64,000 nucleotides of DNA from Hyalella azteca (GCF_000764305.2 NW_025939468.1:2256-66255), one strand, 5' to 3'; shown: positions 53,601 through 63,297, numbered from the stretch's first letter. Notes: generated by a model from the letters alone, not told the origin. Translations and numbers: made by a program.

Positions 53601-55670
53601 AATCTACAGGCATGGCGTTTCTATCCAAAGTGACTTCCAACGTAGGAGAGTTAAATTGATTTTTTACTTGAGAGTTTATCAAAGTTAAAGATAATGATTG
53701 CAATAAAATAAAAATTTTCGATCAAAAAGTGACGAATTTGGAACGTTTCAGTCAGCCTCGTTCTGTAGAAACTCACACAACCTTGCATTGTATTATGGAG
53801 TGCTATAAAGTTTAGAATTTTTTAAAAATAATGAAGGCATAGAATTTTTAAAACATCGAAAGTTTAAGAATTTTTTGAAACACTGCCAAAGCAAGCAGAA
53901 CTTTATATAAAGTTTGTGATAAAATTCAGTTCATGCAAGGGCTTGCGTTTGTTATCGAAAGACTGTTTTATCCATAATTTTACAGTGTACTGGATTGACA
54001 GAGTTGAACAGAGACTTTCTTCATGCCTGGACAGCGCGGGAAATAGCTGAAAATCTGGACATAAATCCCTATCAAGAAAATGTCGTAAACTTGATTTGAC
54101 TATTTATCGGGAGCCCAGTAAAAAGTTTTGTCTTGTATAATCACTTTTGTGCTGCTTCTCGGTGGTGACAATGAGGCAAAATATCCGATGCAGTAAGCTA
54201 CAACTCTGGGTGGCCCATTGCTGTCGACCACCAAGATTGGAGCAGCGAGGCTCGAGACCCGCAGCTAGCTGTGAAACTACTACGGTGGTGTCTAGAATAT
54301 TCAACATGCTTAAAACGTCCAAATGTTTTTGTTGGTACAGCAATACTACATAATATATTACATTGTACAGTATTTTTTCTCAATTTTGGCCACTCTTCTT
54401 TTCGTAAAACAGTGATACAAGAGATTATGTAAAAAAATCGTTGAATATACAACGATACGATTGGTTTTCAATTACAAAAATTACCCAAGATGGTAACACA
54501 AACATATTTTAATATTTTTCAGATTCAGATAGTAAAAAATGTGATATTTGATAACGGGTGCTATCTGCATTTCGAGCTAATTTAGTCTAAATCAAAACAG
54601 AAGTATCCGAAAGATCTAGCTAGTCACTTAAGGGGAGCGTCGGGGCAAATTGTATCTCAGCCATTTACAGATGGATCAGTTTGAAACTTGGTACACATGT
54701 GTAAAACTAAAAGAGAAAATTTTTTGTACGTGTAAATTTTGCGAAAAAAATGTAAAAAACGTGAAATTCTTAGAAAAACTGGTAGAGGCGGGACGTAAAC
54801 AGAGTTGCTGGTAGAGGCGGGACGTAAACAGAGTTGCTGGTAGATGGTAGATTTAAGTGACTGATTTAAAAAATTTTGGACATGAAGATGCCGTCGCCGC
54901 CTCTGAATTCCGCATTTGAATAGGTAAAAAATGGAATCTTTATCTTTCCATTGGTGTATAAATTATTCAATTTGAATTTATACTTAAAAAATAAGAATTT
55001 ATTAAATCGGGTTCATCATTTTTAATTAACCTGTATTCTATATAACGAAGCTCATCTATGCGAACATATTTTTTTATCGGGGAGACACAGACGTGTTAGG
55101 GATAATCATTGATGCACAACTTTACACGTAATCGGTGAGGTGATATCGGACGCTTAGGCATCCTGATGCAGAAAAGTTTACCGGGAATTTTCTACATATT
55201 CGTTCTGTTATCTATGCCTCTAACGACATCGGAATGACCTTCCGCCTCAAAAACCAGGGATATTAGTAAGTTTATACAGGGTCGTCATATTTATGACAAC
55301 GCAGGTTTTTTGTTATTTCTCAATGAAACAAACAGGTGCATTGTTTTTATTATTTGATGAGCCAGTAGCCAAGGATTACCTTGACAACTCTCAGACATAT
55401 TTATTCAATATGACCACCCTTATTTTTAAGGGTGGTCATATTGTTATAGTTTTATAGCAATATAGTTTTATATATAGTTTTCCTTCCCTGGTAAGAAAAT
55501 AATAATGATATATTTTACTACAATATTCATACCAAACAATGATATTTCATACGTTCACATAATTACCTGGTAAAATATGGTGCTGCAAAGATGCCAATGC
55601 CAACAGCAGCAATCGTGATGAACAATAAAATTTTCGCTTGTCGACGAGAAAAAATTTCCCGAAGCACCAT
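35478..55670 (-). CDS. GMC oxidoreductase (glucose-dehydrogenase-like), 14 exons, exons 2-3 misplaced by assembly
   Basis: An FAD-dependent dehydrogenase/oxidase of the insect-type GMC family. Exons in transcript order are 55567-55670, [44367-44509, 43684-43883], 52876-53065, 50974-51108, 48792-48913, 47244-47300, 46824-46937, 46395-46548, 40076-40209, 39110-39287, 36489-36562, 35924-36075 and 35478-35655, about 644 codons in total. Every one of the 13 junctions agrees in phase, but only if exons 2 and 3 are taken from the displaced segment. Motifs seen are a membrane-anchor N-terminus, the FAD loop [15 protein letters not shown] with VLLLEEG, GMC signature 1 ([17 protein letters not shown]), signature 2 ([15 protein letters not shown]), and the C-terminal [20 protein letters not shown]. 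The catalytic His and Asn positions are kept ([15 protein letters not shown]), though the usual HPxGTCKM context is altered. The substrate is unknown. Confidence 0.92.
35924..36075 (-). CDS. GMC exon 13: catalytic histidine region
   Basis: The exon has 152 nt, phase 0 in and phase 2 out. It encodes [20 protein letters not shown], then [20 protein letters not shown] and [10 protein letters not shown]. The His sits at the same distance from Lys-Met as in HPxGTCKM, but the Pro, Gly and Cys of that motif differ. Confidence 0.93.
36489..36562 (-). CDS. GMC exon 12
   Basis: The exon has 74 nt with acceptor TTTGCTTTTACAG and donor GTGAGC, phase 1 in and phase 0 out. It encodes [20 protein letters not shown] and QPDL, equal to the 'GVxxxLxLxxTxAFxxxGAxLxP' helix of the family. 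Confidence 0.85.
36870..38800 (+). pseudogene. LINE family L1a copy 2, degraded reverse transcriptase and 3' end
   Basis: In three broken plus frames this stretch shows [19 protein letters not shown], then [19 protein letters not shown] with [27 protein letters not shown] sequence follows with shifts, then [15 protein letters not shown], the [16 protein letters not shown] region, and finally a C-terminal block related to 7428-7802. It lies in the intron between GMC exons 11 and 12 in antisense orientation. Many frameshifts and stops make it inactive. The tail ends in an (atgat)n array. Confidence 0.88.
38655..38785. repeat. (atgat)n pentanucleotide microsatellite at the LINE 3' end
   Basis: About 25 units of atgat run with little variation right after the LINE tail ending in cagcgccgacagcac. 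The same LINE tail is followed by a (atgtt)n-like stub at 42655-42675, so the element probably ends in such repeats in place of poly(A). Confidence 0.95.
39110..39287 (-). CDS. GMC exon 11
   Basis: The exon has 178 nt, phase 0 in and phase 1 out. It encodes [20 protein letters not shown], then [20 protein letters not shown] and [19 protein letters not shown]. RPKSRGxVxLxSxDP is a strong GMC C-terminal domain hallmark. Confidence 0.95.
39720..39845. repeat. AT-rich simple repeat (atgagtataat)n
   Basis: Irregular units of atgagtataatatat lie in the intron between GMC exons 10 and 11. Confidence 0.9.
40076..40209 (-). CDS. GMC exon 10
   Basis: The exon has 134 nt, phase 1 in and phase 0 out. 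It encodes [20 protein letters not shown], then [20 protein letters not shown] and ITDE. The WPDxxL block is conserved in the family. Confidence 0.92.
40735..41936 (+). pseudogene. Second LINE family, reverse transcriptase relic
   Basis: Plus-strand fragments read [20 protein letters not shown], then [13 protein letters not shown] and [18 protein letters not shown]. After an AT-rich interruption they continue with [30 protein letters not shown] and [20 protein letters not shown]. The FADD box is the catalytic core of the reverse transcriptase. The order and spacing fit a Jockey/I-like ORF2 with internal deletions and an insertion at about 41090-41500. It is distinct from the 36870-38800 family. 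Confidence 0.75.
41995..42157. repeat. 15-bp minisatellite (gaccagacaccgcaa), left half
   Basis: Eleven units run up to the N gap. The same array reappears at 45628-45706, directly after the adapter palindrome. The two blocks are most simply read as one array split by the inserted segment. Confidence 0.95.
42158..42446. other. Assembly gap (289 N)
   Basis: The gap begins inside the 15-bp minisatellite and ends inside a LINE 3' end. It marks the left edge of the displaced segment. Confidence 1.
42447..42675 (+). pseudogene. LINE family L1a copy 3, extreme 3' end
   Basis: It encodes [19 protein letters not shown] and carries the shared tail (aagaatcggcgacaggccac ... cagcgccga) followed by tatgttatgttatg. 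It is truncated on the left by the gap. Confidence 0.85.
42672..42900 (+). repeat. R4 repeat copy A
   Basis: From gaaagatctagcgagtcact to gtgaaattcttagaaaac this closely resembles 54612-54778 (blocks such as cagatggatcagtttgaaac and ttggtacacatgtgtaaaac are identical). The rest of the copy reaches gggctttcaagctacaacat, with no counterpart at 54.7 kb. Confidence 0.8.
42901..43683. other. Intron sequence of the GMC gene, nothing recognised
   Basis: No ORF or repeat was identified in this part of the displaced segment, beyond the R4 tail and short poly-T runs. Confidence 0.4.
43684..43883 (-). CDS. GMC exon 3: FAD-binding Rossmann loop
   Basis: The acceptor GATTGCGTCAG completes a Val codon and gives [20 protein letters not shown] then [20 protein letters not shown], ending NSLLGVKNK at donor GTAAAA. 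GxGxxG and the acidic Glu at the end of the second strand bind FAD. Phase 0 out joins exon 4 ([12 protein letters not shown]) only. Confidence 0.95.
44225..44366. repeat. Tandem repeat across the GMC exon 2 donor
   Basis: Two further copies of ggtagcctacctacg plus the exon end (agtcgtagtcgcccgtcacg) follow the real exon 2 donor, each with cctac (GTAGG on the minus strand). The spacing is about 70 bp. Confidence 0.9.
44367..44509 (-). CDS. GMC exon 2
   Basis: The exon has 143 nt with acceptor TTACCGAAAAG, phase 2 in and phase 1 out. It encodes [20 protein letters not shown], then [19 protein letters not shown] and [17 protein letters not shown] is formed only by joining exon 3. The in-phase joins to exon 1 (a split Ser codon) and exon 3 (a split Val codon) show that it belongs between them. 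Confidence 0.93.
45355..45474 (-). pseudogene. Relic of a DNA transposase C-terminus
   Basis: The minus strand reads [20 protein letters not shown] then [10 protein letters not shown], a stop, and DVCRAAQF. This matches the end of a common arthropod IS630/Tc1-mariner-type transposase (LKxRIxxAxxxVTxDMLxRVWxExxYRxDVCR). The 3' sequence after it (aaaactctttgagtcattct) also looks like that of such elements. It is too short to be active. Confidence 0.6.
45478..45590. repeat. 29-bp minisatellite at the right end of the displaced segment
   Basis: Four units of cagagttgctggtagaggcg plus ggacgtaaa are present. The same unit occurs at 54778-54845 and nowhere else in the window. Confidence 0.95.
45591..45627. 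other. Nextera mate-pair junction adapter (vector/adapter contamination)
   Basis: GTCTCTTATACACATCT is followed directly by its reverse complement, a perfect 34-nt palindrome at 45592-45625. These are the two Tn5 mosaic ends joined as in the circularisation junction of Nextera mate-pair libraries. It is not genomic sequence. One base at the left edge differs from the full 38-nt junction. Confidence 0.97.
45628..45706. repeat. 15-bp minisatellite (gaccagacaccgcaa), right half
   Basis: Five units follow the adapter, then unique sequence starts at gattcagatgctataaagag. This is the other side of the array seen at 41995-42157. Confidence 0.95.
46395..46548 (-). CDS. GMC exon 9
   Basis: The exon has 154 nt, phase 0 in and phase 1 out. 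It encodes [20 protein letters not shown], then [17 protein letters not shown] and [11 protein letters not shown]. VGxNLxxH is the family's conserved turn after signature 2. Confidence 0.95.
46824..46937 (-). CDS. GMC exon 8: signature 2
   Basis: Thirty-eight codons, phase 0 at both ends. It encodes [20 protein letters not shown] then [33 protein letters not shown] fits the PROSITE GMC signature 2 residue by residue. The upstream of two AGs was taken as acceptor because only it keeps the frame. Confidence 0.95.
47244..47300 (-). CDS. GMC exon 7 (19 codons)
   Basis: The acceptor TTTTGGGCAG and donor GTAAAT bound the short exon [19 protein letters not shown], phase 0 at both ends. AVGVEY is conserved in the family. 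Confidence 0.9.
47756..47902. mobile_element. MITE-like hairpin element (~147 bp)
   Basis: Ends gggcctatactttcaaaa and its inverted counterpart ttttgaaagtatgtcccc enclose a perfect inner palindrome cgtaagtacttacg. It has no ORF. Compare 13958-14062. Confidence 0.6.
48792..48913 (-). CDS. GMC exon 6
   Basis: The exon has 122 nt with acceptor TTCATGCAG and donor GTAAGA, phase 1 in and phase 0 out. It encodes [20 protein letters not shown], then [20 protein letters not shown]. NGVRxSxxxAFLRPV...NLxIL is a clear family block. Confidence 0.95.
48899..49005. repeat. ~58-bp duplication overlapping the GMC exon 6 acceptor
   Basis: The run gaaccggtgcgattcctgca plus aggagttaatgaataacgca is repeated once as gaaccggtgcgaatcctgaa plus aggagttaatgaataacgca. 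The first copy contains the acceptor and first codons of exon 6; in the second copy the acceptor is altered. Confidence 0.88.
50974..51108 (-). CDS. GMC exon 5
   Basis: The exon has 135 nt with acceptor CACTCTACAAAG and donor GTAAGG, phase 1 in and out. It encodes [20 protein letters not shown], then [20 protein letters not shown] and PNNI. YHGxGGPLPV is typical of GMC enzymes. Confidence 0.95.
51230..52500. other. Intron stretch with GC-balanced composition, unrecognised
   Basis: The composition is less AT-rich than the surrounding introns, and short plus ORFs are present (51229-51564, 52261-52458). I recognise no domain in them. It may be an old element of unknown type. Confidence 0.3.
52598..52826 (-). 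mobile_element. tRNA-derived SINE copy 3
   Basis: The copy is full length, with an A box (tggtCCAGTGG type, near 52812) and a diverged B box (GGTTCGATACC, near 52767). The body is the most diverged of the three. It lies just downstream of GMC exon 4, in the same orientation as the gene. Confidence 0.85.
52876..53065 (-). CDS. GMC exon 4: signature 1
   Basis: The exon has 190 nt, phase 0 in and phase 1 out. It encodes [20 protein letters not shown] then [20 protein letters not shown] and [28 protein letters not shown] is GMC signature 1, and the DYDNWxxxGNPGW block is diagnostic. Confidence 0.96.
54612..54778 (+). repeat. R4 repeat copy B
   Basis: It is similar to 42672-42850 up to gtgaaattcttagaaaa, where the sequence jumps directly to the 29-bp minisatellite. 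In the displaced segment the same point continues for 2.7 kb, including GMC exons 3 and 2, before reaching that minisatellite. Confidence 0.8.
54778..54845. repeat. 29-bp minisatellite in GMC intron 1
   Basis: There are about 2.3 units of ctggtagaggcgggacgtaa plus acagagttg, identical to the units at 45478-45590. This is where the displaced segment should rejoin. Confidence 0.95.
55277..55418. mobile_element. MITE-like element with agggtsgtcatatt ends
   Basis: Inverted ends agggtcgtcatattta (left) and aatatgaccaccctt (right) flank ~110 bp. A second, outward copy of the right end follows at once, so tatgaccaccctta and taagggtggtcata form a perfect hairpin at about 55409-55440. Ends of this kind are seen in mariner-related elements. 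Confidence 0.55.
55567..55670 (-). CDS. GMC exon 1: membrane anchor or signal sequence
   Basis: The ATG at 55670 opens [20 protein letters not shown] then [14 protein letters not shown], ending in phase 2 at donor GTAATT. Basic residues before a long hydrophobic stretch fit a signal anchor or signal peptide. The split AG|T codon pairs with exon 2 at 44509, and with no exon between 53 and 55.5 kb. Confidence 0.85.
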
Positions 55671-57269
55671 GATGCCTGTTATGTGAACCGAACAATTAGT
55701 TTAGCCTTGTAATTATTTGTAATGAATTCGTTTTATTCATGCATGATGACTCAGTTTAAGAAAGCAACTAATGAGACGTGAATCTGACCCAAATTTGTAG
55801 CCAACACGCAAGTTGAAAGGCTGGAGCTGCACGGAAGAAAATTATTGTTAGAACGTGAATCCCGATAATTTAAATGACAACCGACGTCCCAACTAGAATT
55901 GAGACTCAACTGAGCATACAATGCTCAGACATTTGTTGCATTGAGAATATTTACTAAACAGAGAGACTATAAATCCAGAAGTTTTCCGCTCATGCCATTT
56001 TTTTAATATTGTGAATGCTGCTTCGATAAGTTTTTAGCAATTGTTAAGCGTTAACCTGGGATCAGATCTGTTATTGTTCTCTAATTTCTTGAGCACCTTG
56101 GATTGTATGATACCTTTATTAATTGGCGAAATTAATTACCGCTTCAAAAATGTTCAATACGACGACCTCAATTGCGGTTGTATAACGATTAAGTCTATAC
56201 TTAATCCGAAGGCCACAATTACAGATTTATCAAGTCATGTAACTATTATGACGGCCATAGTTTTGCATTAAAAAGAAGTATGTTTAATTCTGGTACTTCA
56301 ACAATTATGGATTTCTCTGGGTGATCAACAATAGTTGTATACAAAATAATAACAGTCAAAGAAATCCTGGCTTTAAATTGGACAGCTTAATGCTTAAAAA
56401 CATGGTTGGTTGTCCCATTAAATCGAATCGTTCATATGTCGCAGTTTGGTTCGTTCGTCTTCCTAAAAAAAGTTGACTTGGTTGAATTTCACGAAGCCAG
56501 CCTATCAAACACCAGTCTAAAGTTTTAACGACATTTTTCCGAGCAGTGAAGGCCAAATTTTAATTACTTTTCGGTCAGAGTAATAGCATAGCACGACTCG
56601 AATCGATCGAAACTCCCCACATGTATCGGAGTAAGATTCCCAAGTTTTAAAGATACAACTGAATGAAATTCTCGCTTGAGTTGAAATCGAAGATTTAAAT
56701 TGACAATAATAATAGCACATTTGCAGTTACATTATTTGTCAATTCAACCTGAATCCACTTGTCGTGTACTCATTCATCCTGAATTCCTATTATCATATCC
56801 ATGTACATATGTGAATTTCCAAGCGAAAGGCTGTTCTTTGCTTAATAAGTTCACTTGAAATATCTAATGACAGAATCAATTTATTAGGAACTTATTGGGA
56901 ATATTAGAAACATTATTATTATTATTATTTTAATATTATCAGGAATATTATGAATATTAGGAAATTTATTTGGAATATTAGGAACTTTTTTAATGCCTTA
57001 TTACTGTAGAGTGTGCGTATAAGAACACTCAAAGAAATGACAGAAGTTTGTCCGAATAGTGATGCGCATTTGGGCTTGGTTTGGGTCATCCTAACCCAGC
57101 ATGGCCAGACAATAAAAGATCTTATCAGTGATACGTGCAGGATGAGTCGCTATTTGGTCAATATGACATAGTAATTTTTCTGTGTAATTGAAAATTGGTT
57201 TTCATATGTTGCGTGATTCACAATTCAATTACTTTAACTTGTATTTGCCTTGAGCAACAGGTTATTGGG
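55671..57269. other. Intergenic stretch upstream of the GMC gene
   Basis: AT-rich sequence in which no gene or clear promoter element is seen. Confidence 0.4.
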
Positions 57270-57480
57270 GGAACTATATAGTTATATAGAAGTATATAGT
57301 AGTATAGTATATACCATATACTATATACTATATAGTATATATATAGTATACTATATAGTATATATAGTATATATAGAGGCGGCAACCCATCGTGGCCTGG
57401 GACTGCTACATATGTCCCAAACAAATACTAAGGATACTAAGTATATAGAATATATATAGTATAGTATATATATAGCTACT
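57270..57480. repeat. AT-rich simple repeat (tatatagta)n
   Basis: Units of tatagtatatagtatat run on both sides of a short unique block (gaggcggcaacccatcgtgg). Confidence 0.9.
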
Positions 57481-60400
57481 GTTCAATTTCATTAGATTCA
57501 CATTTCTTTGAAAAAATCAATACTATCGTCATTTTAGTTTTTTTTAGAATAGGATATTTCTATAGTTAGGATTTCTTCGCGCATGACGAACTTTTTTTTA
57601 AACGAACTGTTTTGCATGCGTAAAGTTCATCTCGCCGGCAGCCATGTAGAGTTAAGTTGATCGTTTTTGCGCAGAATTCGTGCACCATTGAGTGAGACAA
57701 TATATATATTGAAAATTTCTTATCACTTATGACTGATTTTATTTGATATATTTATTTATTATGATATTATTTTCTTTAAATGTATTAGATATTCACATAA
57801 AATTTTGATTGCGATGTAGGCTGCTGGAAGTCGGATGTTTATTTATTCAACAAATAATAATAAAATGTATACAATATAAAGTCCACAAAACTTGCATGGT
57901 CCCAAAACCCTAGATGAGAAATTGTATACAATATACATTCAGTAAACAGTAATTTTCATTCAAGTATTTACCATTCATGCATTTTCGTTCAATTATTCAA
58001 ACCGTAATCAGTATACGCGGAGGGTTTACAGCGCACCATCCATTTGATCCTAGAAACGCACCAATTGCAATTCCACCAATTTTACATTAACTGCAGAGAA
58101 TTCCAGTTTCATATTCAACTGCAATTAAATTTATTAGACTTCCGAGAAACAATATTGAACTGACGAAGTTCTAAAAAACAAGGAACAAATAATATTTTTT
58201 GATCGCTATTTTATAGTCGACGAGTTTCTGTAATCATAACGGATAAAATCAGCAATATAAATAATTGGGATAATTTTATTGATAATAAGTTACAACATTT
58301 AACACGTGAGATATCGTCACAGAATCAATTCTTCATGACAACTTCGCCACTTGCGGTTAATCTTTGTTTATTTTTTTATATTTTTTTGCTGTAATTGCGA
58401 CTTCTAACATTTCTACTGCCAAAAAACAGTGCGAAATAAAATGAGTTTTATTTTAATTATCAACAGGCCAATAAAAAATTCGTTTCTCCTCTGCCAAAGA
58501 CGCCAATTAATATTAATATTCAGCACTATTCATTTTCAATATTCAGCGGATATTAATTTTTTATTAAGAATTCATGTTGGCTTTGCCAGAAAATCGTCGA
58601 ATAATTTATTACAATGTGACATATAATAACGAGCCCAAACGCCGTTTCTCGCTCGTACTCGTGAATCTGCTTTATTGTTAGGCACTGAGACACGAGCACC
58701 ATCCTGTGTAAAAGCTAGAGTAGCACTGAACCTCTTCGAGTCGAGGCGGTAAAAAACTGAATGCCTCCAGGGCCCTGACGACTCATAGGACGTGTTTTTG
58801 CACGTGCATATCGTGTCGGTTGCTGCCCCTGCATTGGCACATTCTCTTATCGGAGCAGAGACCATCACTTTCATCGAAGTTTTAATCAAATCCTCTCATT
58901 TTACATGCATAACTTGACCTAATCCATATGAATCTATGCGGTTACGCTGGATAGTCGAAAGAATAAACTGCTATCGAAGTAGATAGAGTGATTTCTTTTA
59001 AATAGAATACAATGCAGTTTCTGGCTGGCCAGGTAGAGCGTTGTCGTCTCCTTAGCATAGCCAGTTTCTACGTGGTTTTTATACCTACTTTCATTCTGCC
59101 GAATGATTTTCTTTACCCGAACACTCCACGTTTTTCGCGGCCAGAACCCACGTGCGCAAAATTTTTATTTAAGAACTTGATGCCAATGAAGAAAATTAAT
59201 AGAACTTGCAGCCATAATTAACATTAAAAACTAATAACGAGAAAAATGTCCTAATACACATTGGTGCTAAACTGATGAACAATGAACAACAGCAATAATA
59301 AATCTGATCGTGCACCGATGACCTAAAAAGTTAAACGCTAAATGAACAAGTTCATCTTGCAACAACGTATCGTACACTATTCGACAATTATAATATTTTA
59401 CATTGATGATCAACCGAGATATCGATTTTTCTCATAAGTATGTTGTTTGCTTATAGAAGATAGTTGAAACACCTTACCGAACCCATTTGTAAATTAACTT
59501 GAGTAAATATTGCATGAAATGTATGTAATTATTTTATTTTATATTTAAATGCTCTGTTATAACTTAGTTTAATAATTTAACGTCACAAAAGGAATAAGTT
59601 TTGTTCGAAAAGTACGACCAAATGTTGTACAGATCATTAATATAATGAAGAGTAGCTTGGAAAAAACCTCAAGCACAGCATTTCTCTTGACTAATATCGT
59701 CTAGCTAAATAATAAGACATATAATGCTCACGCACCCTCAGGTTTAATGCTATATAAATTATGGGAGAATGTGAGATATTGTTAACTCGATGGCTTCACT
59801 TTCAAATTTTTAACTATAAATTTCAGAAATTATACGGTAAGTGGGAAGTTAAGCGGTGTAAAATTATTGACCATCACTTTTTTTTAGTTTTTGAAGTTCT
59901 TAAAGCTGAGTAGAGAATTACGCAACTTGTTAAGCTATAGCAAAATTTGCAACACTTCGTTTCATAAGGTCATATACTGTACATACAGCAAAGGTCTTCG
60001 GACAACATAGTTTCCGAAAATAAAATTTTAGGAATGAATCCTATAATTTGCTTCTAACATTTTTATACAAACTAATTCCAAGGGAACTTAAATTAGACCA
60101 TATTAATTACGAACGAACAATATATAGGTTGGAGCATGAACGAAAAATATTACCCCCCCCCAGTCACATCTGAACTTAAGCTCAAAAATAGCATGCTATG
60201 TAAACTTCGGCACTAAGAAAACAGGCAACTGAAGGTCCGAGTGAAAATGTCACGTAAGAGTCTGTATGAAAATGATATAACATTTTGTTTTATTTTATTT
60301 ATACCAATAATTTCATTATACCCATTCTTTAGGTGCACCCCTCTGATGATTTCAAATTTGGACATATAGGAGCAGGAAATTTTTTCATCGGTGAAATTTT

Positions 60401-61728
60401 GACTTACGCAGCAAAAAAATTTGTGGAAACTGAGATCAGTAAAATTTTCTGGAGTTCTGCGGTTGTTCTAGGAAACCTTGTCCACCGATCTTCTTTATGT
60501 AAAATATAGCTTCTAAGTCCAGAGATATCTGCCAGGCAACATCGACGTTCGGTTATGCCAGGACTTTTTTGCTACATATTTTATAATTTTATTCTGCTTC
60601 ATTTTATGGAGCGGCTGGCATTATACGCTGCAGCGCCACTTGGAGCCATATTTACAGAAAAAACGTGTATGGATCCCATACGTAGATAGCAGCTTTGCTT
60701 GGTATTATTTTTGTTGAAAGATGGTAATTGGTAGCGTGATACAACGCAAGTATAGTGCCGGTATATAGGAGAGCTTTGCGTGATGCGATCGAAATACACG
60801 TGTTGAATAACATGAACTGATGATATTGCGGCCACTTGCCAGTCAAGGATATACGAAGGGAACAATAAAAAATCTCTAACATAGAGTCAGAGAGGCCATA
60901 TGCCTCTTCATGTCCGTTCGGTCTCATGCAACTTCCTACTGCTTGCGCTACTTTTACAAGTGGTGCATGTAGCGTAAAATAATATAAAGTTTGACGAGGA
61001 CAAGTGGTTCACTTGAAGCTTGCGGAACTTCTCACAGGTGTTCAACCATTCTCTGAAAATATTACTTTAATGTTTACTTTAGAAACCTGTCGTACACATT
61101 CAATTACGTATAAGCCGGTTAGGTTATCTGGAACTTGATTTGCTCGTAGCATTCATGATTTATAATCGTATGCGAGGAAATGGCATGAGTGTCGGAATGT
61201 AAAGTGCAGTTCTCTGTTGGTTTCGTATCATCAAATGGTATTTTTTGATCAACTAAACTTCACGAAATACATCAACACCTAAGTGGTTAGCTTAATGATC
61301 AGCTAGAGATTGGATTAAATTTCACTACCCAAGAAGCTGGCGGTAAACTAAGCAGTAAATTCCACAGAGTTGTCGATGCATTTGCTTTATTTTCGGTTCA
61401 CTTCGTTCACTTGAGGGGTCATACAAGGACAGTTTTTCTTCAGACCGCAACTTTTTTACTTAACGTCAGAGCAACATTATTTTTTACACTACCTGAGGCC
61501 AACTTAGGATTTTTATTGTAAACTGGACTGCCGGAGATTTTTCATAGCCTATTATTCATTTTTTGTACCATTATATTTTAACCAGACAATAATAATTTGT
61601 AGATCCTGGGGACAGAGCATGCAATATTCTCATGCCGCTTCGGTTTAATAAAAAATCTTGAGGTCGCAAATTAAACGTCATCATCACTATGAAATAAATA
61701 ATTTACATGGATTACCGAAATGAATGAG
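57481..61728. other. Long intergenic stretch, no supported gene
   Basis: AT-rich. The minus ORF at 58572-58889 is somewhat GC-richer, but it has no recognisable motif or convincing splice sites. Other ORFs look random. Confidence 0.4.
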
Positions 61729-61888
61729 AAAAATATAACTCAGTACTCACTGCAGTGAGTGACAGAGAGCGCATTTTCTCGTCGACGAAAACATAAGTCA
61801 CGGACAGACGGACGGACGGACTGACAGGCGGACATGACGAGCACACCGCAATAGGCATTATTTCCATAAATGAGAAATTGCGCTAAGA
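61729..61888 (+). mobile_element. R1 family MITE-like element, copy 6
   Basis: Near-canonical copy: aactcagtactcactgcagt, gcgcattttctcgtcgacga, a gacggacggacgg tract, ggcggacatgacgagcacac and the degraded arm gagaaattgcgct. Confidence 0.85.
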
Positions 61889-62255
61889 ACAAAATTGTTA
61901 TGCCAGCAGCATAAATTAACCGCATAATAACATTCCAATGATATCGTTCGACTTGATGCATTTAAACTATTTATCATTGCCATTAATCCTTGGCTTCTAA
62001 CAACTGAATTCTATTGCAGAGATTCTTCTTTTTCATTCCATTAGTTATCAGACATTTTTTGTCGATAACTTTTGCTCTGTAATTAGCGCTAAGAATTTCA
62101 ATGCTCATTCTTCGAAGTTTTGTTGCAAATTCAAAAATTATATAAGGCTTTTAGGACATTATTTAATTGTTTTATGCTTGAAATTCAAGATTTTTCCCTT
62201 CTAAATTATCCGTTACTCATATTCAATTTCTGTTATATGTTCACTCTTTCTTTAC

Positions 62256-62326
62256 CGGCAGGCGCTGTCGTCAACACGCAGGATCTTATAGCCTAGAAAG
62301 CTCCCAAGGGCAATGGCCGTCTTGTA
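62256..62326 (-). CDS. Candidate isolated exon, family unknown
   Basis: Between an acceptor (TTCTTGTGTAG) and a good donor (GTAAAG) a 71-nt GC-richer block is open and encodes YKTAIALGSFLGYKILRVDD then SAC. It lies between the UGT end and the GMC start on the same strand. It could be an exon of an unrecognised gene, an exon displaced by assembly, or chance. Confidence 0.3.
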
Positions 62327-62789
62327 CTACACAAGAATTACTTTTAAGCTAACATTAATTTTTTCTCCTGCGTGGCGAGCGAGTTCTGGATAGTGAATGG
62401 TGTCCGATAATGGCGTAGTGTAAAAACTTGCCGCAGATGCTCTCAGAGTTCGCGAGATCAGAAATTTGTTACCAGAGACCGATCTTGCAACAGTGAGCGA
62501 GTTGTTTTGAACATCAGCATCTAATGTTGTTCGTTTAGCCCATTTGACCAAAATTCGCCTTGGATTTTTAGGTACATCATACTGTATATGATAATCCCAA
62601 TAGTATTCTCTATTCTTAACGACCAATTTTCAACCATTTTTGTAATGAGGTAAAGAAGTTCAACACCGTCGTGTTCTGTAATTCACTAATCCTCATAAAT
62701 TTAACTGAACTGCACTCAACACTCAACATAATAATCAATCAATAGCTGTCAAAGCTATCGTTGACAATTTGCGAAACGTTGTCACTTAT

Positions 62790-63080
62790 AAATAATATGC
62801 ATTTACAATTACTTTTTAAAGACAACACTTCTAAAGAGGCCAGTTTTTTTGCAATGAATTTCAATGTTTTTGTTAATTTGATACAACAACTTACTTTTTC
62901 ATTTTTTTAATATTCGAAAAATTTAAATTTTCAAAATTTTTATTTTGTCAATTGATTTAAGCATTGTCTCCGACTTTACACAAGTGTGCAAAATTACAGA
63001 TTGATTGGACAGGTAGACGTGTGTTAAATATCGATAATAAGATTTGTAGCAGACGAGCCAACAAGAAGTGAAGTTAAAGA
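62790..63080 (+). repeat. R2 dispersed repeat, second locus
   Basis: It shares aagacaacacttc, tttacacaagtgtgcaaaat, attggacaggtag and aagaagtgaagttaaagaga with 6050-6545, in the same order and orientation. Confidence 0.65.
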
Positions 63081-63179
63081 GAAATGTTATAAAATGGTTA
63101 CTCATTTCAAAGCGTATGTCGAACTTGCCGCATGTTAATAAAATATCAGCAGATTAAATGCTTTATTATCGAACATTCT

Positions 63180-63297
63180 TAAACTAAAGTCGTTTCTGCT
63201 TAACAATTAATTGAATTTTGTTCGTGTATTGGAAGAGCGCAACGAAAGTTTTCTTTACAACGAAATACACAATGAACGCTCCAAGCAAAATGTTTTA
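63180..63297 (-). pseudogene. Tandem duplicate of the UGT C-terminal end
   Basis: The sequence repeats 63300-63421 (ctcgtgtattggaagagcgc, gaaagttttctttacaacga) with about 10 substitutions. It covers the last ~40 codons (TM helix and cytoplasmic tail), the stop and the start of the 3' UTR, and lies downstream of the real stop. Confidence 0.85.

Noticed and set aside
58572..58889. 105-codon minus ORF, slightly GC-rich
   Set aside because: It has no recognisable domain and no convincing splice sites. It was left as intergenic.
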